From positions 1 to 35,466 of the IMG/VR virus record IMGVR_UViG_3300042397_000461: DNA of 35,466 bases; one strand, 5' to 3'. The notes beneath the pieces were generated by a model that searched no databases, was not told the origin of the DNA, and saw only the letters and a list, made by a program, of their open reading frames with translations. The stretch comes from a virus. This document shows, piece by piece, positions 30,682 through 35,466 of this stretch. The stretch's first letter is position 1, and every line of letters begins with the position of its first letter. The position numbers were made by a program, and so were the translations under genes.

Positions 30682-32657
30682 TGAAGACACAAGTAATAAC
30701 ATTCTCAAATGATAAAGTGCCTGTGTTTACGGAGGTGCGAAATAAAGACTATATTAATTATGGTGAGGATAATAACTACCCAAACTTCTTAGTTACTTTA
30801 TTTAATCGTTCAGCAAAGCACAACGCAATCTTAACTGCAAAACAACTATACATTGCAGGTCAAGGTTTAGCTTTTAATGCAGAAGGTTTACCAACCGACA
30901 AAATAGTAAGCACACAAGCGTTTATTGATAATGCTAATCCTTACGAATCACTACACAGCGTAAGTAGTAAAATGGCATTGGACATTGAGTTGTTTGGTGG
31001 GTGCTATCTTCATATTATTAAGTCAAAAGACAAAAAAAGAATTGCAGAAGTTTACCACTTAGACTATTGTAACTTAAGAACAAACAAAGACAATAGTAAA
31101 ATATACTATTCTGAACATTGGTTAAACGATGATGGTTCAGATAACATGAGCATCAAGCCTGACCAAATCACCGAATACCCAGCATACGGAAGTAAAGAAT
31201 ACGAGAAAGGCAAAGAAGGTGTATTGTACTACAAGCAATACAGACCAAACATAGAAACCTACACACTACCTGAGTACATAGGTGCTGTTCCTGCGATTAT
31301 TACTGATGCGGAAATAGCCAACTATCATAGAGCCTCAATTCAAAACGGATTTATGGGCGGTACGATGGTTACGTTTATGAATGGTGTGCCAAGTGATGAG
31401 GAGATGTCGACCATTGAAAAGCAAATGAAAAAAAAGTTTACCGGGACAGACCGTGCAAACTCTTTAGTAATTGACTTTGTAGATGAACCTGCACGCGCAC
31501 CTCAAATTCAACAGTTAACAGGTAATGATTTTGACAAGCGTTACGATGCGTTAAACAAAACAATCCAAGAGGAGATTTTTGTTGGTCACAAAGTTACTTC
31601 GCCAATGTTATTTGGTGTAAGAACTGAAGGTCAATTAGGTGGGCGTAACGAAATGGCAACAGCATTTCAGTTATTCCAAAATACTTATATCACCCCTAAG
31701 CAAAACGCAATAGAGCAAATCTTAAACGAGTTAGTAGGGTTAAAAAATAAAGTTACATTTATCCCTATTGAGCCTGTAATGCCTGAGTTCAGCGAGCAAA
31801 CATTGGCAACTATCTTGACAAAGGATGAAATGCGTGAAATAATAGGTCGCAAACCACTTGACACTAACTCTAATGCTAATGAGGTTAACGATGCAATCAA
31901 TACTTTAAGTCCATTAGTGGCAAACAAAGTGCTTGAAAGTATGACACCAAATGAGATTAGAGCCTTAGTATCGTTACCTGCTAAAGAAGAAGGAACAGAA
32001 TTAGCACCTGAAGTTGCATCTGATACCACAACGTTTAGCAAGTTTGCAAAAGATGACCAAGAGTTAGCAGTGTTTATGGAATTTGGCGAGCCTGCTGAAA
32101 GCTACACAGAGGTAAAGAAAATTAAACAAGTGTTTAGCGTGGCTGACATGGACAACCAAAGCCAAATGTTTGCTTTAACCACAACCGAAAAAGGTATAAT
32201 CGACATTTTAAAGAATGATGATAAAGCCACAGCGGATGATATTGCTAAATTGTTAAAGGTAAAAGTAAAAGAAATTGAAGACATCATGGCTAACATGATG
32301 GACAAAGGTTATCTTGATGACAATTTAAAACTAACACCAAAGGGAGTTGAAACAAAAGTGCCTGACTTTAGCGAATTGTACGTTAAATACAAGTACGCAT
32401 TAAGATTCGACACGCAAGGACCTGCAATATTACCGAATGGCAGAACACGCCCATTTTGCGAGGGAATGATAAAAGCGGATAGATTGTACACTCGTGAAGA
32501 AATTAATAAAATAGGTGAAAGATTAGGGGCAATTTATGGCATACCTAACTACGATGCGTTCACTCGTAGAGGGGGATGGTATACAGAACCAGGTACTAAT
32601 ATTCATTCGCCATCATGCAGGCACATTTGGATCCAAACTTTAGTAAAGAAAAAATAA
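30681..32657 (+). CDS. Portal protein with C-terminal extension
   Basis: The protein has 658 residues, long for a portal. Portal signature near the N-terminus: DYINYGEDNNYPNFLVTLFN near 25-44, KHNAILTAKQLYIAGQGL near 50-67; then TGQ- and LGGRNEM-like helices (about 310-345). C-terminal extension: winged-helix-like TTEKGIIDILKNDDKATADD near 502-521, and a final domain with RPFCEGMIKADRLYTREEI near 592-610 and SCRHIW near 648-653. The extension is shared by Bacteroidota-phage portals. It may contact DNA or minor head proteins. Confidence 0.8.
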   Translation: MKTQVITFSNDKVPVFTEVRNKDYINYGEDNNYPNFLVTLFNRSAKHNAILTAKQLYIAGQGLAFNAEGLPTDKIVSTQAFIDNANPYESLHSVSSKMALDIELFGGCYLHIIKSKDKKRIAEVYHLDYCNLRTNKDNSKIYYSEHWLNDDGSDNMSIKPDQITEYPAYGSKEYEKGKEGVLYYKQYRPNIETYTLPEYIGAVPAIITDAEIANYHRASIQNGFMGGTMVTFMNGVPSDEEMSTIEKQMKKKFTGTDRANSLVIDFVDEPARAPQIQQLTGNDFDKRYDALNKTIQEEIFVGHKVTSPMLFGVRTEGQLGGRNEMATAFQLFQNTYITPKQNAIEQILNELVGLKNKVTFIPIEPVMPEFSEQTLATILTKDEMREIIGRKPLDTNSNANEVNDAINTLSPLVANKVLESMTPNEIRALVSLPAKEEGTELAPEVASDTTTFSKFAKDDQELAVFMEFGEPAESYTEVKKIKQVFSVADMDNQSQMFALTTTEKGIIDILKNDDKATADDIAKLLKVKVKEIEDIMANMMDKGYLDDNLKLTPKGVETKVPDFSELYVKYKYALRFDTQGPAILPNGRTRPFCEGMIKADRLYTREEINKIGERLGAIYGIPNYDAFTRRGGWYTEPGTNIHSPSCRHIWIQTLVKKK

Positions 32658-33259
32658 TGGCAAAGGTATATTTTTTAAGCGAGGCAACTTTAAAAGCCGA
32701 AAGCATTTTGCAGGACAATGTTGATATGAAAGTTATTGCACCGACCATTTGGGACGTGCAAAATTTTTATGTGTTACCGATATTGGGTACTACTTTATAC
32801 AACGATTTGATAAATAAAGTTAGGAACAACACCTTAATAGGTAACGATAAGAACTTAATGGATACTTACATCACTCCAACGATGGTGTGGTATTGTCGTG
32901 CAGAGTTGCCATTGGTAATGAACTATAAGTATTTTAATAAATCAGTAGGTGTTCAAAACGCAGACAACATGAATCCTGCATCACTTGAGGAAATTGGATT
33001 CTTGATGAACAACGCGAAAAACAAAGCGGAGTGGTATGCAGAGCGATTGACAAAATACTTAATGAGCAATCAGACATTATTCCCTAATTACCTAAATCAA
33101 ATCAATTCAAACATAGATACCATTTACGCTAAACGTACAAACTACACAAGCGGAATGGTGTTAGGTGGTAGCGGATGTTGCAAGGGTGATTATAACTTTA
33201 CCGGAATACGAAACGCACCGAGTGAATATAACCGAAACGAAGGTTGCAATAATTGTTAG
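32657..33259 (+). CDS. Head-tail connector-like protein (DUF6712-like)
   Basis: The protein has 200 residues from ATG 32657, overlapping the portal stop; an in-frame ATG at 32615 would lie inside the portal gene. Mostly helical, MVWYCRAELPLVMNYKYFN near 76-94, EIGFLMNNAKNKAEWYAERL near 112-131, Cys-rich end (GCC, EGCNNC). The helical bundle after the portal is typical of gp6-like connectors that dock on the portal ring. Confidence 0.68.
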   Translation: MAKVYFLSEATLKAESILQDNVDMKVIAPTIWDVQNFYVLPILGTTLYNDLINKVRNNTLIGNDKNLMDTYITPTMVWYCRAELPLVMNYKYFNKSVGVQNADNMNPASLEEIGFLMNNAKNKAEWYAERLTKYLMSNQTLFPNYLNQINSNIDTIYAKRTNYTSGMVLGGSGCCKGDYNFTGIRNAPSEYNRNEGCNNC

Positions 33260-33263
33260 TCTA

Positions 33264-33398
33264 ATGAATAACGGAGTAAGCAAGAAAAACTTAGAAAAGT
33301 TAAAGCAGTTTTTAACACAAAAACAAAATGAAGTACACAACACTAAATCAAATAATAAATCAACTCGAAGCAGTACAGCAAAGCCACGCACAGCTTAA
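33264..33398 (+). CDS. Small basic ORF (44 aa), uncertain
   Basis: A 44-residue frame (MNNGVSKKNLEKLKQFLTQK then a Ser/Thr/Lys-rich tail) fills the space after the connector but overlaps the next gene by 71 bases. It has a plausible start and helical first half, but might be spurious. Confidence 0.35.
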   Translation: MNNGVSKKNLEKLKQFLTQKQNEVHNTKSNNKSTRSSTAKPRTA

Positions 33399-33768
33399 TG
33401 GGTTTGGTTTTGGTGAGGTGTTTGAACTAAGCACACAGCAAGAAAACTATCCATTATTGTGGGCAAATGTTTTGACTTCTAATATTAGTGAGAAGACATT
33501 AACTCTAAACTTTGGGATAATGATTCTTGACATTGTTAGTGATGATTCAAGAAACGAGCGTGACACCATGAGTGATACATTAAGTATAAGCCAAGATGTT
33601 ATTGCAATGCTTGAGAATCCTACCAACGATGACAATTTTTTGATAGGTGATAGCGTAACATTAGAGCCATTGTTCGAGGCGTTTCCTGATAAAGTAAATG
33701 GTTGGTTAATGACACTTTCATTCGAGTTACCATTCGAGGCTAATAGATGTCAGGTTCCATTAAAGTAA
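33328..33768 (+). CDS. Neck / tail terminator-like protein
   Basis: The protein has 146 residues. MKYTTLNQIINQLEAVQQ at 1-18, then HAQLNGFGFGEVFELSTQ near 20-37, a pattern seen in Bacteroidota-phage neck proteins downstream of the connector. Mixed alpha-beta with FGIMILDIVSDDSRNERDTM in the middle. Position after portal and connector fits head completion or tail terminator. The exact role is not decided by sequence. Confidence 0.6.
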   Translation: MKYTTLNQIINQLEAVQQSHAQLNGFGFGEVFELSTQQENYPLLWANVLTSNISEKTLTLNFGIMILDIVSDDSRNERDTMSDTLSISQDVIAMLENPTNDDNFLIGDSVTLEPLFEAFPDKVNGWLMTLSFELPFEANRCQVPLK

Positions 33769-33801
33769 AAGCAAAAAAATAAAAAAATTATATTTAAAGA
33801 T

Positions 33802-34107
33802 ATGTCAACTACAACAGAATTATTATTAGGCGGATTACAAAAAGGTAAATTTACCGATTCATCAGCCCCTATAACAAATGCAAAATATCAATTTGTGTAC
33901 TTCCAAGAGGATAGTGTAGTAAGTGTGTTCACCGGTACTGATGATAGTAACCAAGTAACAGCATGGGGAATAAGCGGTAAGACTGTTAAGGCAGGCGTAA
34001 CATTGTTTGCACAAGGTGGTCAAGGTATAAAAGCCTTAACACTTGCAAGTGGTTCAGCGTTTGTTTTTGATGAAATTATACAACCAGCCACTATTAACGT
34101 AGGGTAA
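33802..34107 (+). CDS. Small virion protein
   Basis: The protein has 101 residues. Beta-rich with many Gly and Thr (TTELLLGGLQKGKFTDSS, then FVYFQEDSVVSVFTGTDD); a small compact fold. Preceded by TATATTTA and 5 bases (33789-33796). It directly precedes the tail fibre (1-base overlap), so could be a fibre adaptor or decoration. No family recognised with confidence. Confidence 0.6.
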   Translation: MSTTTELLLGGLQKGKFTDSSAPITNAKYQFVYFQEDSVVSVFTGTDDSNQVTAWGISGKTVKAGVTLFAQGGQGIKALTLASGSAFVFDEIIQPATINVG

Positions 34108-35466
34108 TGTACGGCTATAAATTAGGTTTAAAGAAAGTTGGGGAAAGTGTACCCGCTGCACCTGTAAACGTGGTGCAACCTTTACTAACAGGCAATGGTG
34201 CTGTTGGTACGGTTGTTACTTGTAGCAATGGTTCTTGGACAGGCTCACCATCACCTACCTTTAGTTTTAACTTTAGGGTTAATGGAATAAGCGTTCAGAA
34301 TGGTGCAAGTAATACATACGCGCCTTTAATTGGTGACGATACAAAAACTTTAACTTGTTTAGTTACTGCAACCAATACACAAGGTAGTGCAAGTGAAGGT
34401 GCGAGTAATTCACTTGTAGTTGGTACTATTCCAAATAATACGGTTGCTCCTGTAATTAGTGGTACTAATACTTTTGGTAGCACATTAACTACAACTGATG
34501 GCACATTTACAGGAACAGCACCTTTAACTTATACTTACCAATGGTTGCGTAATGGTTCACCAATATCAGGACAAACCGCATCAACTTATGTAATTGGTGC
34601 AAGTGATAGTTTAGCAAATATTACTTGTTCAGTTACGGCAACTAATTCTTATGGTTCTGACTCGGAAGTTTCAAACACTATTACGGTTGCAAACTTTGCA
34701 CCTGTAAACACGGTAGCACCAACAGTAAGTCCAAGTGGTACACAATCAACAGGTACTTTAATTACTTCTAATGTAGGAACGTGGGCAGGTGTTACTCCGA
34801 TAACTTACGAATATAAATGGACACGAAATGGAGTTGCAATAAGTGGGGCAACTGCATCTACTTATACAATACAGTCTGCCGATGACGGAACAACAATAAG
34901 AGTAGAAGTAAAAGGAACTAACGCTTATGGCGAAAGTTCATTTATAGTATCAAGCAATAGTGTAAGTGCGATTAATGCAGTAGCACCAAGTAATACCGTT
35001 GCACCGGTAATTAGTGGCACGGCAGTAGTTGGTCAAGTATTAACAAGTACAACAGGAACTTGGACAGGTACACCTACACCTACTTATAGCTACCAATGGA
35101 AGCGTGGTGCTACTAACATAGGTACAAACTCAAGTACATACACTTTAGTTCAGGCTGATGCAGGTAATACATCAAACATTACTTGCGTAGTTACAGCTAC
35201 AAATAGTGCAGGTTCAGCTAATGCAACAAGCAACACGATTGCACAAATATTAACTGTTCGTACAAGTGCATTCTTAACTGCAAGTGCAATTAGTGATGCA
35301 ACAATTAGAGGTGGTTTAAATACGTTTGATATTGGTTTGATTGCTAATTCACTTGATACCAAGATGAAAGCAGTATATCCATTTGTAGGTGGTACATCAA
35401 GTACACATAAATTTAACTTTATGAACTCGGCTGATACTGATGCAGCCTTTAGAATATTGTTTAACG
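34107..35466 (+). CDS. Tail fibre with four Ig-like repeats, N-terminal part (continues at 1)
   Basis: Open to the window end and continuing in frame at base 1; 637 residues after joining. Residues about 22-108, 109-198, 199-293 and 294-383 are four Ig-like repeats. The best conserved blocks are GTWTGTPTPTYSYQW, NGVAISGATASTYT and ITCSVTATNSYGS. Such repeats in phage fibres bind cell-surface carbohydrates and extend the fibre. Residues 384 on begin the lectin-like C-terminal domain (FLTASAISDATIRGGLNTFD). The start ATG 34107 shares one base with the preceding stop. Confidence 0.85.
   Translation, partial: MYGYKLGLKKVGESVPAAPVNVVQPLLTGNGAVGTVVTCSNGSWTGSPSPTFSFNFRVNGISVQNGASNTYAPLIGDDTKTLTCLVTATNTQGSASEGASNSLVVGTIPNNTVAPVISGTNTFGSTLTTTDGTFTGTAPLTYTYQWLRNGSPISGQTASTYVIGASDSLANITCSVTATNSYGSDSEVSNTITVANFAPVNTVAPTVSPSGTQSTGTLITSNVGTWAGVTPITYEYKWTRNGVAISGATASTYTIQSADDGTTIRVEVKGTNAYGESSFIVSSNSVSAINAVAPSNTVAPVISGTAVVGQVLTSTTGTWTGTPTPTYSYQWKRGATNIGTNSSTYTLVQADAGNTSNITCVVTATNSAGSANATSNTIAQILTVRTSAFLTASAISDATIRGGLNTFDIGLIANSLDTKMKAVYPFVGGTSSTHKFNFMNSADTDAAFRILFN
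35340..35466 (+). repeat. 127-bp terminal redundancy (copy of 1-127)
   Basis: Exactly identical to 1-127 and in the same frame of the tail-fibre gene. The length equals a common largest k-mer of short-read assemblers, so this marks a circular or circularly permuted genome of 35,339 bp rather than a biological repeat. Confidence 0.9.

Overview
The window is one complete genome of a tailed (siphovirus-like) bacteriophage, almost certainly of a Bacteroidota host. The first 127 bases (1-127) are repeated exactly at the end (35340-35466), inside one continuous tail-fibre reading frame. The molecule therefore closes into a circle of 35,339 bp, and the 127-base overlap looks like an assembler k-mer overlap rather than a biological repeat. 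The host assignment rests on four promoters resembling the Bacteroidota sigma-A type (TTG, 18-20 nt, TAnnTTTG), on AT-rich start-codon contexts mostly without Shine-Dalgarno sequences, and on the protein families present. Apart from one gene, everything I can support is on the + strand.

Layout. (1) 34107 through the junction to 681: tail fibre with four Ig-like repeats and a lectin-like C-terminus. (2) 678-2248: lysis module with two small holin-like membrane proteins, an M15 endolysin and a spanin-like protein. (3) 2262-4966: early operon with a strong promoter, a stand-alone DnaA domain IV protein, a Rad52-like annealing protein, a YqaJ/lambda-Exo nuclease and a terminator. (4) 5101-5976: small unknown genes. 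(5) 5972-7486: four related imperfect inverted repeats built like integron attC sites, delimiting three gene cassettes (one on the minus strand), with no integrase. This is the most surprising part. (6) 7547-8482: a short C5-methyltransferase-like protein and a small unknown. (7) 8483-8615: a promoter followed by a compact RNA with mutually exclusive pairings and a terminator. (8) 8653-11887: replication-associated operon (DUF6291-like protein, HTH protein, NinG/Rap). It contains a 350-base gene-free stretch (10751-11103) with two tRNA-like cloverleaf elements around three strong hairpins. (9) 11901-18216: from a near-consensus promoter with a palindrome at the predicted start, a sigma-like regulator, two glycosyltransferases, a phosphoesterase, a small zincin and a ParB-methyltransferase fusion. 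(10) 18197-34107: terminase, then tail genes including a chaperone with a probable -1 frameshift and a tape measure protein. Head genes come after these (protease, scaffold-like protein, capsid, portal, connectors), the reverse of the usual order.

Together the genes describe a phage with its own recombination toolkit (annealing protein, exonuclease, NinG), possible DNA modification (two methyltransferases) and surface or virion glycosylation. Gene expression appears to depend on the host sigma factor, with a phage sigma-like protein placed first in the late region. Not settled from sequence alone: whether the attC-like array is mobilised by a host integrase, and what the two structured RNAs do.
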